From positions 62,001-126,000 of the forward strand of contig SUSS01000003.1 of the NCBI GenBank assembly GCA_005046945.1: a stretch of 64,000 bases of DNA. Direction: 5' to 3'. This document shows, in pieces, positions 8,175 through 15,956 of this stretch; the first letter of the stretch is position 1, and each line of letters begins with the position of its first letter. Below the pieces are notes generated by a model. It made no database searches and was not told the origin of the DNA. It was given only the letters and a program-made list of their open reading frames with translations. Origin of the DNA: Tissierella creatinini (lineage in GTDB: Bacteria; Bacillota; Clostridia; Tissierellales; Tissierellaceae). A program made the translations under genes and the position numbers.

Positions 8175-9173
8175 TTATATGGCTTCACTCTCTTCACTTT
8201 CCCTCAATGCCTTCATAAGCTTTTCCGGTGTTACCGGCAAATTAAAAATCCTTACCCCACTTGCATCATATATGGCATTTAATATTGCAGGTCCTATTGG
8301 TATGGTGACAGGCTCTCCTATCCCCTTAGCTCCATAGGGTGCCGTGGATTCAGGGTCCTCAATTATAATGTTCTCAACATCTATCATATCCATTGAGGTA
8401 GGTAATAGGTATTTTGAAAACTTCCTATTTTTCATAACTCCATTTTCCAAAGCTAAGTCCTCAAACAATGTATAGCCTAAACTCATGGCAAAGCCACCAT
8501 CCATTTGTCCTTTAACTAAACTTGGATTTACAGCTCTCCCAACATCCTGAGCAAAGGCTGCCTTTAGAAGCTCTACTCTGCCCGTATTGGTATCTACTTC
8601 CACCAGGACCATACAGGCATTAAAGGTATAAGGCCAATAGGGCGCCCCCTGGCCTGTTTCATCATCCATTTTTACTGTTTGGGCTGTAAAAGATCCGACC
8701 ACCCTTATTATATCATCTTTATATTTTTCACTTAAGTCCTTATATGAAATCCTCTTTTGAGGAAATATCCCTAGGTATATATCTCCATCTTGGGCTACTA
8801 GTCCTGCTGTAGAGTTTAATCCCAACTCAACCTTGGCAAGGTCAAATAATCTTTTATTGAAGTTTTCACAAGCTATTTTTACAGCATTACCCGTATTATA
8901 TGTCTGTCTGGTGGCTGCAGCCGTGCCTGAATCCATCATTTGAGAAGTGTCTTCAGAGACTAATACTATATCTTTATGGTCCATATTTAAAGCTTCTGCA
9001 CCTATTTGAATCATGGCAGTCTTTGCCCCTTGACCAACTTCGGTTGCACCTACAAATATTCCCACCTTTCCCCCTTCCAGTAATTGTACCTCAGCATTGG
9101 AAACATCAGGGAATCCATTACCATAACCGGTACCATAAAAGGATACTCCCAGACCAACTCCACGTTTTTTCAT
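8175..9173 (-). CDS. Molybdenum hydroxylase, molybdopterin subunit, C-terminal half (NdhM-like)
   Basis: A 332-residue protein equal to the C-terminal half of the large subunit of xanthine dehydrogenases. GATEVGQGAKT (residues 42-52) is the molybdopterin-binding loop, and GAKGIGEP near 281-288 carries the catalytic base Glu287. Its ATG overlaps the stop of the preceding gene (ATGA), and GGAGGGAG precedes it inside that gene, so this is a designed translation start and not a frameshift scar. A split into about 430 and 330 residues is the layout of nicotinate dehydrogenase NdhL/NdhM of Eubacterium barkeri. The neighbourhood points to a purine substrate. Confidence 0.87.
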   Translation of the reverse strand: MKKRGVGLGVSFYGTGYGNGFPDVSNAEVQLLEGGKVGIFVGATEVGQGAKTAMIQIGAEALNMDHKDIVLVSEDTSQMMDSGTAAATRQTYNTGNAVKIACENFNKRLFDLAKVELGLNSTAGLVAQDGDIYLGIFPQKRISYKDLSEKYKDDIIRVVGSFTAQTVKMDDETGQGAPYWPYTFNACMVLVEVDTNTGRVELLKAAFAQDVGRAVNPSLVKGQMDGGFAMSLGYTLFEDLALENGVMKNRKFSKYLLPTSMDMIDVENIIIEDPESTAPYGAKGIGEPVTIPIGPAILNAIYDASGVRIFNLPVTPEKLMKALRESEESEAI

Positions 9174-10462
9174 AGGACTCCCTCCTCTATGGTTTCATCC
9201 ACCACATTCTTTAATTTAAGAAATTCATCATATCTCTTCACCAGCTCTTCTAAACATCTATCCAATGGAACGCTTTCTAATAGGACCTGTCCTGTGGCAG
9301 TTTTAGACCCAGTTTTAAATATATTCTTCTGTCTTATTTCAAATGGGCTTATACCAAGCTTTTCGGCTAATATGTCCATCTGCTGCTCTGCTGCATTTGG
9401 AATTTGTGTGGCCCCAAATCCTCTCATGGCTCCGGTAAATGGATTATTGGTATAAACTGCATATGAATCCACCTTTACATTGGGAATATGATAAGGTCCT
9501 GTTGCATGAACTCCGGCCTTCCTTAACACATTCATAGCCCAAGAGCAATATGCTCCTGAATCCCCAACTATTTCAGCCTCCATGGCTTGAAGATATCCAT
9601 CCTTATCAGCTCCGGTCTTATATTTCATCACCATAGGATGCCTTTTAGAGTGGGCTTGGAAGGATTCCTCCCTGCCGAAGACTACCTTTACCGGTCTATT
9701 TAAGGTAAGGGCTGCCAAAGCCAAATGTATCTGGATAGTAATGTCCTCTCTTGCTCCAAAGGCCCCACCTACATTGGTATTTATGACCTTAACCTTTTCT
9801 TCCTCAAGCTTTAGGGTGCGTGCTATTTCCTCCCTGTCATAATGAGGATACTGTGTCGCAACTGCAACTACTAGAGTCCCATCTTCCTCCATATAGGAAA
9901 TCCCTGCCTCAGGCTGAAGAAAAGCATGGTCTTGCATATGAGTTGTATAGGTATTTTCAGCTATGGCAACACAATTTTTAAAACCTTCCTCAATATCTCC
10001 GCATCTAAGCTTATAATGATATATGATATTAGACTGGCCATGGACCTTAGGCGAACCCTCTTTCATGGCTTCTAACGGATCAAACACTCCGGGCAACTCT
10101 TCATATTCCACTTTAATCTTATTCATCCCATTAATGCATGCTTCCTCTGACTCTCCAACTACAAAGGCTATGGGAGCTCCGATTTGTCTTACCTTATCGG
10201 CAGCAAATACATTGTGGTCCTTTAATACGACCCCATGCTCATTTAATGGCACATCCTTATGAGTAAATATCCTTACTACTCCTTCTTGCCTTTCAGCCTC
10301 TCTTGTATCGATTTTTATATTGGCATGAGGCACTTTTGATCTTAAAGTTTTAGCATAAAGCATATCGTCTAGGTATATATCTTGAGGATATAAGGCTTTG
10401 CCTGTAACCTTGGAGTAGGCATCTACTCTTATTATACTCTTACCAACTGTTTTTAAAGTCAT
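9170..10462 (-). CDS. Molybdenum hydroxylase, molybdopterin subunit, N-terminal half (NdhL-like)
   Basis: A 430-residue protein with the xanthine dehydrogenase a/b-hammerhead domain at about 15-120 and the first molybdopterin-binding domain after it. GGAFGARE is at 232-239 (Glu239 is equivalent to the substrate-binding Glu of xanthine dehydrogenase) and GAMRGFGATQ at 344-353. The start overlaps the iron-sulfur gene by 23 bases. Together with the next gene it makes up one complete catalytic subunit of 762 residues. Hypoxanthine or xanthine is the likely substrate because adenine deaminase, guanine deaminase and PucR are adjacent; nicotinate or another N-heterocycle is the alternative. Confidence 0.87.
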   Translation of the reverse strand: MTLKTVGKSIIRVDAYSKVTGKALYPQDIYLDDMLYAKTLRSKVPHANIKIDTREAERQEGVVRIFTHKDVPLNEHGVVLKDHNVFAADKVRQIGAPIAFVVGESEEACINGMNKIKVEYEELPGVFDPLEAMKEGSPKVHGQSNIIYHYKLRCGDIEEGFKNCVAIAENTYTTHMQDHAFLQPEAGISYMEEDGTLVVAVATQYPHYDREEIARTLKLEEEKVKVINTNVGGAFGAREDITIQIHLALAALTLNRPVKVVFGREESFQAHSKRHPMVMKYKTGADKDGYLQAMEAEIVGDSGAYCSWAMNVLRKAGVHATGPYHIPNVKVDSYAVYTNNPFTGAMRGFGATQIPNAAEQQMDILAEKLGISPFEIRQKNIFKTGSKTATGQVLLESVPLDRCLEELVKRYDEFLKLKNVVDETIEEGVL

Positions 10463-10934
10463 TCTGCCCCTCCTTTAAATATTCTATTGCTTTTTGTGCC
10501 GCATCTATTGCCTTATTATATCCGGTACATCTACACAAATTTCCTGACATCCCTTCTCTAATTTCTTCTCTGGTTGGATTAGGATGTTTATCTAGTAAAG
10601 CTTTAGTGGAAATTATTAGCCCCGGTATACAGAAACCGCATTGTACTGAGCCTTCCTCCATATATGCCCTTTGGATAGGATCCAATTCTCCATTATTCTC
10701 CAACCCCTCTATAGTAATGATATTTGAACCATTAGCCTGGAAAGCCATCACCAAACAGGAGTTAACGCTTTCTCCATCCATAATAATGGTGCAAGCTCCG
10801 CATTCTCCTTCTCCACATCCTTCCTTGGTGCCTGTAAGTCCCAGTTTATCTCTTAAAAGGTCTATTAATCTCATATTTACATCTATGTCTACCTTGTAAT
10901 TGATATCATTAATTATAAGTTGGATTTCCATCAT
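10440..10934 (-). CDS. Molybdenum hydroxylase, [2Fe-2S] subunit
   Basis: A 164-residue electron-transfer subunit with both [2Fe-2S] clusters complete: Cys40, 45, 48 and 60 for the plant-ferredoxin-type cluster, and Cys99, 102, 134 and 136 for the C-terminal helical cluster (QCGFC and NLCRC). It moves electrons from molybdenum to FAD. It overlaps the FAD gene by 4 bases upstream and the NdhL-like gene by 23 bases downstream, giving tight translational coupling. It is called small subunit, XdhC-like in E. coli naming or NdhS-like. Confidence 0.94.
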   Translation of the reverse strand: MMEIQLIINDINYKVDIDVNMRLIDLLRDKLGLTGTKEGCGEGECGACTIIMDGESVNSCLVMAFQANGSNIITIEGLENNGELDPIQRAYMEEGSVQCGFCIPGLIISTKALLDKHPNPTREEIREGMSGNLCRCTGYNKAIDAAQKAIEYLKEGQNDFKNSW

Positions 10935-11803
10935 AGTTTCACCTCAGACCTATATATATTGCTTTCCCTTAATGCTTCCTCAAGCAAGGAAACTATAGCC
11001 CTCCTCTTATATGGAAGTGTACTTCTGCCTTCTAGCCTCTTATCCATAGATTCTTGGAGCGAATCAACTGCAAGATCTAGGATATCCTCATCAATACTTC
11101 TTCCTAAGAGGCTTTTTTCCACCTCAATCTCTCTCATGGGAAATTTTCCTATAGATCCTGAAGCTACTACAATATTATGGATTATTCCATTATCTATCCC
11201 TATAAGCATACTAATAGTGGCTCTGGATATGGCTAATGCCTTTCTTAAGCCTAGCTTGGAAAAGCTTAAGATTTCCTTATCCTTAGCTTTCATAAAGCCT
11301 ATGCTGATAAGCAGTTCATCATTCCTTAGTCCATGGTCTTTTAGCTTTTGAAAATAATCCTCTAATAAGACCTCTCTATATCCCCTTGTGCTTCCAATTT
11401 TTAGCCTTGCACCAAGTGCAATAAGGGGAGGTATGGAATCTGCCGCCGGTGCAGCATTGGCAATATTTCCTCCTATGGTTCCCTTGTTTCTTATCTGTGG
11501 AGACCCAACCATACTACAGGCTTTAATCAGCCCCTTAAGGTTCTTACCAAAGGCTCCATTTTCAACAAGCTGTGTATATGTTACTCCAGCACCAATCTCA
11601 ATACTATCCCGCTCTACTTTTATTTCACTTAAATCTTCTATCTTAGAGATGTCTATCAATACCTTAGGAGCTAACTTGCCTTCTCTCATGGCTACTACAA
11701 TGTCCGTTCCTCCCGCTATAATCTTTGCATCCTCCTTGTATTCCTTCAGCAACTCCATAACCTGCTGAATCGAGCTTCCATTATATACTTGATTTAAGGT
11801 CAT
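10931..11803 (-). CDS. Molybdenum hydroxylase, FAD subunit
   Basis: A 290-residue FAD-binding subunit of the CoxM/XdhB/NdhF type. AGGTD at 30-34 and TIGGN at 109-113 hold the flavin, and the C-terminal CO-dehydrogenase-flavoprotein domain follows. A longer frame begins at 11857, but the ATG at 11803 is preferred because AAGGGGTG lies 6 bases before it and the protein then begins as its relatives do. The gene overlaps the iron-sulfur gene by 4 bases and follows adenine deaminase. Confidence 0.9.
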   Translation of the reverse strand: MTLNQVYNGSSIQQVMELLKEYKEDAKIIAGGTDIVVAMREGKLAPKVLIDISKIEDLSEIKVERDSIEIGAGVTYTQLVENGAFGKNLKGLIKACSMVGSPQIRNKGTIGGNIANAAPAADSIPPLIALGARLKIGSTRGYREVLLEDYFQKLKDHGLRNDELLISIGFMKAKDKEILSFSKLGLRKALAISRATISMLIGIDNGIIHNIVVASGSIGKFPMREIEVEKSLLGRSIDEDILDLAVDSLQESMDKRLEGRSTLPYKRRAIVSLLEEALRESNIYRSEVKL

Positions 11804-11864
11804 ATATACACCCCTTACTTTATTTAAAGCCGCCTCCAAAATGAAGTCGGCTTTCAAATTTAAT

Positions 11865-13676
11865 TTAGATTATTGGATCAAGCATCTTAAAGTTATTTAT
11901 ATCTATTAAACCCTTATCTGTAATCTTCCAAGCAGGGGATGTCGACAAGGCTAAGAAAGATAAATGCATAAGTGGTGCATGAATTTCACAGCCAAGGTCT
12001 TTTATGATAACTCCCTCAAGCTCTGCTATCTTTCTGCTTACTTCATGACCATCTAATTCATCAGTGATAAGTCCTCCCACCGGAAGTCTCATCTCTGTCA
12101 ATACTCTTCCTCGCTTAGCTACTGCTATTCCTCCACCCATTTCTGCAACTTTATTGACGGCAATGGCCATATCCTTGTAGTTGGTTCCCATTACCATTAT
12201 GTTGTGAGTATCGTGGGCAACGCTTTCTGCAAAAGCCCCATCCTTCAATCCAAATCCTTTTAGGAAGGCTTTTCCTATACCTCTGCTTCTTCCATATCTT
12301 TCAACACATGCTACCGGTAACATATCCTTAGATACATCAGGCTGTGCCACCCCATTTTGAACTCTTAATGTATCCTCATGCCTTTCGGTTAAGTTTTGAT
12401 CTGGAATTACAACTATAGCTCTGGCCCTAGCTGATGAGCCCTCAGCTTCAATTTCGAAGTCCTTTTCATTTAATTCTCTAAGCTTAACTGAATTCTTAAC
12501 AGTTTCAGGATAAGTATATGTTGGTAAATCTATAAGCAGTTCTCCTTTGGATGCTACTATGTTTCCCTTTAATACCACACCTTCTACAAGCATTTGCTCT
12601 AAATCATTTATTATGGCTATATCTGCCTGCTTACCCGGAGATAGGACACCTACATGGTCTAAGCCAAAATAAGTTGCCGGATTTATGGTTACCATCTGAA
12701 TTGCTTCTACAGGGCTTACTCCTTCTTTGATAGTCCTCTTCACTATCTCATTCATATGTCCTAGGCTTTCTAAATCAGCTGCTACCATGTCATCCGTTGC
12801 CAGTATCATCCTTCTTGAATCCATGCCTTCTTCCGTTAGAGCCCTAATGCATTCTCCCATGTTCTTCTGGGTTGAGCCTTCACGCATAAATAGGTATACA
12901 CCTTGTCTTAGCTTTTCCATAGCCTCTGCCTTAGTTGTAGTCTCATGACATGAGCATCTGCCTCCGGTTGATATGATATGAGCAGCCAGCTCTTTGCCAA
13001 ATAGGTCCGGTGCATTTCCGTCTACTAGCATATTCTTGCTTCTTGCGTATGTTGTAGATGCTAATAAATCATCTATTACTTCAGGTGTATTTCTATATAC
13101 ATGCCTTGCATTGCTGAAGCCTTGAAGTTCTCCTATTCCTATGATGTTCTTATAGTTTAGCAAATCCTCCATATCCTTAGATGTAGTATTATATCCTGCC
13201 GTTTCTAGATCAGGTGAATCCGGTGTCATTGCAGGTACCACAAGATATACATTATGAGGAACCTTATCGATTTCATCTGCCATAGCCTTCATTCCTACAG
13301 GTCCCAAAGCATTCCCGATTTCATGAGGGTCTGCTACAAGAGTAGTAGTTCCCGATGGTATTGAGAGCCTGGAAAATTCAGTTATAGTCAGCATACTGCT
13401 TTCAAAGTGCATATGTGAATCGATAAAGCCCGGGGAAAGATATCTTCCTTCTACATCTATGGCCATAGTCTTTGGTCCAATTAAATCCCTACAGTCTCCG
13501 ACCAAAAGTATATATTCTCCTTTGATGGCTATGTCAGCCTTATAAATTTCTCTGGTAATTACATTGACCACGCTTCCATTGATTAATACAGTATCCGCAA
13601 AGATCTTGTCGCCCATGAGTACATCTATAAGCTTTCTATATTCTATTGCCTTCTTTAGATATTTTGTGTCGCTCAA
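11865..13676 (-). CDS. ade: Adenine deaminase (AdeC type)
   Basis: A 603-residue amidohydrolase-superfamily enzyme that converts adenine to hypoxanthine. Metal ligands are visible: His88 and His90 (DSHMH), Glu183 (GIGELQGF), His233 and His244, and Asp295 (LATDDM). The family C-terminal domain from about 410 contains HDTHNIMVMG. B. subtilis AdeC is slightly shorter (577). It lies 15 bases after the shell pentamer gene and before the molybdenum hydroxylase, so it is made with the microcompartment. Given the operon, an alternative is deamination of 4-aminoimidazole, a step known to need iron; this is speculative. Confidence 0.88.
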   Translation of the reverse strand: MSDTKYLKKAIEYRKLIDVLMGDKIFADTVLINGSVVNVITREIYKADIAIKGEYILLVGDCRDLIGPKTMAIDVEGRYLSPGFIDSHMHFESSMLTITEFSRLSIPSGTTTLVADPHEIGNALGPVGMKAMADEIDKVPHNVYLVVPAMTPDSPDLETAGYNTTSKDMEDLLNYKNIIGIGELQGFSNARHVYRNTPEVIDDLLASTTYARSKNMLVDGNAPDLFGKELAAHIISTGGRCSCHETTTKAEAMEKLRQGVYLFMREGSTQKNMGECIRALTEEGMDSRRMILATDDMVAADLESLGHMNEIVKRTIKEGVSPVEAIQMVTINPATYFGLDHVGVLSPGKQADIAIINDLEQMLVEGVVLKGNIVASKGELLIDLPTYTYPETVKNSVKLRELNEKDFEIEAEGSSARARAIVVIPDQNLTERHEDTLRVQNGVAQPDVSKDMLPVACVERYGRSRGIGKAFLKGFGLKDGAFAESVAHDTHNIMVMGTNYKDMAIAVNKVAEMGGGIAVAKRGRVLTEMRLPVGGLITDELDGHEVSRKIAELEGVIIKDLGCEIHAPLMHLSFLALSTSPAWKITDKGLIDINNFKMLDPII

Positions 13677-13691
13677 AAATTTGCCTCCTTC

Positions 13692-13970
13692 CTATTCATC
13701 TAGGTGCGGTATATCAATACTGTCCACTATGCCTACTATAGAGGCATCTATTGGAGCATCCATCTTTCTTGCTGCTATTCTTCCTGCAGTACCCTCTGTA
13801 AAAAGAACTATTTCTCCAATGCCTGCTCCTACTGTGTCCACTGCAATGAGGTGCTCACCCAGGGGTTCTAATTTAAATGTGAGAGGCTGCATGATCATTA
13901 GCTTACTTCCTACCAGTTTTTCATCCTTTCTGGTTGCCACTACAGTACCTATTATTCTTCCTATCCGCAT
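13692..13970 (-). CDS. BMC-P shell vertex protein (EutN/CcmL family)
   Basis: A 92-residue single-domain EutN/CcmL protein. Five copies form the vertices of a microcompartment shell. Recognisable features are the start MRIGRIIGTVVATRKDE, GSKLMIMQPL near 21-30, IAVDTVGAGIGEIVLFTEG near 42-60 and the C-terminal IDASIVGIVDSI. It is the only pentamer gene here, enough to close an icosahedral shell. It lies 15 bases from both neighbours. Confidence 0.93.
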   Translation of the reverse strand: MRIGRIIGTVVATRKDEKLVGSKLMIMQPLTFKLEPLGEHLIAVDTVGAGIGEIVLFTEGTAGRIAARKMDAPIDASIVGIVDSIDIPHLDE

Positions 13971-13985
13971 TTATAGCCCCCCTTC

Positions 13986-14705
13986 CTATTTTTTCTCGAT
14001 TTTAATACCCAGTTCTCTTGCCTTATCCCTTGCTAAAGGAGTTATTAAGGTCTTCTTATCTAAGACTAAGACTTGGTTTTTATTTAATTTAAGTATATCC
14101 TTTTCAGAGATTAAATCCTTTTGTTTTTCCCAATTCACAATAGGATGGACTATATCCTTTAAGAGGCCCTGGGGCTTAATCTCAACAGCCCCCATCTTAA
14201 TAAGGGTGGATATATGATTTTCTATGATTTTTTCCATCTCTTCATTTTTAGGCTTTTGGCCCATAAATTCTCTAACTGAAGTGAAATCAAGATATACCTC
14301 TTTCCCAAAGTATAGAAATGACCATATTATATTGGATATAAAACTATCTATCATTCCAGTGTATACTTTTGCTAGTGTATTCATAGATATATTAGGTCCG
14401 ACTAGGGTAGTATAATCCCTTAATATTTCTCTAAGCCTCAAGATATCCTCTTCTCTAAATATATGAGCGGGCCTTATTTCATCTATGATTTTCTTCGTAT
14501 CTAAAATCCTTTCAGCCATAAAAGAGAAGCCTATTGAAATCTCGTAACTATTCTTCAAATCCTGAATAAAACCATAAGTAGGATTAAAGTCTCTAGTACC
14601 ATTAATCACCACTAGGGCTTTCCCTTGAGCCTTGGAAAACCCTTGACTACTTAGTTTATTAGATATATTCTCTAGGATGTTTGAAGTAATATTGGTTTTA
14701 GTCAT
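13986..14705 (-). CDS. BMC-associated flavoprotein-like protein
   Basis: A 239-residue protein resembling the flavoprotein (Pfam Flavoprotein family) found in several microcompartment loci. It has a short N-terminal helix (residues 2-20, amphipathic) then a linker, a Rossmann-like core starting KALVVING, NTLAKVYTG near 119, and the characteristic end LITPLARDKARELGIKI. The N-terminal helix plus linker looks like an encapsulation peptide. A GTG start three codons upstream is possible; the ATG at 14705 has AGGTG at good spacing. Its role is not established in any BMC that I know; flavin handling for the UbiX/UbiD pair is a possibility. Confidence 0.65.
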   Translation of the reverse strand: MTKTNITSNILENISNKLSSQGFSKAQGKALVVINGTRDFNPTYGFIQDLKNSYEISIGFSFMAERILDTKKIIDEIRPAHIFREEDILRLREILRDYTTLVGPNISMNTLAKVYTGMIDSFISNIIWSFLYFGKEVYLDFTSVREFMGQKPKNEEMEKIIENHISTLIKMGAVEIKPQGLLKDIVHPIVNWEKQKDLISEKDILKLNKNQVLVLDKKTLITPLARDKARELGIKIEKK

Positions 14706-14720
14706 TCTAAACACCTAACT

Positions 14721-14999
14721 TTATTCGTATTGGCTTAAAATTACTCTTTCTACCTCTGCGTGTGGTCTTGGAATTACATGTACTGAATGAAGCTCTCCAA
14801 CTGCTCTTGCTGCTTCTGCTCCGGCATCTACTGCTGCCTTAACTGCACCTACATCTCCTCTTACCATAACTGTTACAAGACCGAATCCGATTTTTTCATA
14901 TCCAACTAATGTGACGTTAGCTGCCTTTACCATTGCATCTGCAGCCTCTATACTACCTACTAATCCCTTAGTTTCAACTAATCCTAATGCTTGGCTCAT
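14721..14999 (-). CDS. BMC-H shell hexamer protein 1
   Basis: A 92-residue BMC-domain protein that forms hexameric shell tiles. The start [20 protein letters not shown], the pore segment [15 protein letters not shown] near 37-51 and the closing [11 protein letters not shown] are diagnostic. The pore loop carries Phe (GFG), bulkier than the usual Ser, which would change what passes. GGAGG precedes the ATG. Confidence 0.95.
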   Translation of the reverse strand: MSQALGLVETKGLVGSIEAADAMVKAANVTLVGYEKIGFGLVTVMVRGDVGAVKAAVDAGAEAARAVGELHSVHVIPRPHAEVERVILSQYE

Positions 15000-15053
15000 T
15001 TATAAATCCTCCTTTTATTTTCAATTCACAATTCACTGTCTTTTCCCTATTAC

Positions 15054-15401
15054 CTATTCCTTATTTCCTTCTTCAGCGGGTTTTGCCGGTATTTTTTCTT
15101 CTTTTTTTAGGTTGTTTGCAAATTTTTCTATTAGCTTATCTATTTCATCATGTGGTCTAGGGATTACGTGGCTGGATACTACTCTGCCTACTCTATTTCC
15201 GGCTATTACTCCTGCTTCTATTGCCGCTTTCACTGCAGCTACTTCACCTGCTATGTTTATGGTAACTCCAACCCCTTTTTCTACACCTATTACCTTTTCT
15301 ACTCCAATAAAAACTATATCAGCTGCTTTACTGGCTGCATCCAATGCAGTTACAGCTGTTGTAAGTCCTTGTGCTTCTATAAGACCCAATGCCTTATCCA
15401 T
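15054..15401 (-). CDS. BMC-H shell protein 2 with pore insertion and C-terminal tail
   Basis: A 115-residue BMC-domain protein. It keeps ALGLIEAQGL at the start and HVIPRPHDEID near the end of the domain. Compared with the two other hexamer proteins the pore region is longer (VEKVIGVEKGVGVTINI), and the chain continues about 23 residues past the domain in a Lys/Glu/Pro-rich tail. The tail could face the lumen or cytosol and bind cargo. It is 54 bases from hexamer 1 and 12 from the 77-residue gene. GGAGGT precedes the ATG. Confidence 0.92.
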   Translation of the reverse strand: MDKALGLIEAQGLTTAVTALDAASKAADIVFIGVEKVIGVEKGVGVTINIAGEVAAVKAAIEAGVIAGNRVGRVVSSHVIPRPHDEIDKLIEKFANNLKKEEKIPAKPAEEGNKE

Positions 15402-15413
15402 CTCATACCTCCA

Positions 15414-15647
15414 TTATCGGCCACTTTTCACTCTTTTTACTGCTTCCTCCAAGGAAATTGTAGGGTTTGCTTTTACATCATTTTCTGCAAGAACCTCTCC
15501 GTGAATCAATTCCCTTATTAACTTATCCTCAATTTGAGTTAAATTGCCCTTAGTAAATTCGCTTATAGTATTGTTTTTATTTGCATCTTTACTTGAGCAA
15601 TTATTCTTTAATTTGCTTTTCATATCTATCATGGCTAAAGGATTCAC
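15414..15647 (-). CDS. Unrecognised 77-residue protein inside the shell gene cluster
   Basis: A small charged protein starting with GTG after AGGTGAT. Residues 1-35 are Lys/Asn/Ser-rich and look disordered; LTQIEDKLIRELIHGEVLAE (about 36-55) is an amphipathic helix, followed by a short loop and a second helix, SLEEAVKRVKSGR, at the C-terminus. It matches no family that I know. The position between two shell genes and the two helices, which resemble encapsulation peptides, suggest a scaffold or cargo adaptor. That is inference. Confidence 0.75.
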   Translation of the reverse strand: MNPLAMIDMKSKLKNNCSSKDANKNNTISEFTKGNLTQIEDKLIRELIHGEVLAENDVKANPTISLEEAVKRVKSGR

Positions 15648-15655
15648 TAAATCAC

Positions 15656-15922
15656 CTACCTAAAGATTTTATCTACTTCATCATGAGGTCTTGGTATTAC
15701 GTTTGCTGATATTACTTCTGCAACCTGTGACGCCCTTTCCTTACCGATATCTACAGCGGCTTGTACAGCTGCCACATCACCTGTTACTGTTACAGATACC
15801 AGACCCGAGCCTACAAATTGGAAGTCCATTATCTTTACATTAGCTGATTTTAACATTGCATCAGCTGCTTCTATAGCACCCACTAGACTCTTGACTTCAA
15901 CCATTCCTATTGCTTCCTTCAT
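15656..15922 (-). CDS. BMC-H shell hexamer protein 3
   Basis: An 88-residue BMC-domain protein. The start AIGMVEVKSLVGAIEAADAM, the pore segment FVGSGLVSVTVTGDV and the closing NVIPRPHDEVDKIF are clear. The pore loop has the common small residue (GSG), unlike hexamer 1. It is the first shell gene after ubiD, 34 bases downstream. GAGGGTG precedes the ATG. Confidence 0.95.
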   Translation of the reverse strand: MKEAIGMVEVKSLVGAIEAADAMLKSANVKIMDFQFVGSGLVSVTVTGDVAAVQAAVDIGKERASQVAEVISANVIPRPHDEVDKIFR

Positions 15923-15956
15923 ACTCGCACCCTCTTATCTAAATTTACCACCATCA

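Noticed and set aside
8175..10462. The two molybdopterin genes as a frameshifted pseudogene
   Set aside because: The junction is a clean ATGA overlap with a strong ribosome site upstream, both halves keep all motifs, and the same split exists in nicotinate dehydrogenase.
13564..14217. A 217-codon plus-strand frame across the adenine deaminase, BMC-P and flavoprotein genes
   Set aside because: It runs antisense to three well-supported genes, is Ser/Ile/Pro-rich as expected for an antisense frame, and has no ribosome site.
15150..15521. A plus-strand frame rich in Tyr, Cys and Ser opposite BMC-H 2
   Set aside because: It is the antisense of an Ala/Val-rich shell gene; the composition is an artefact.
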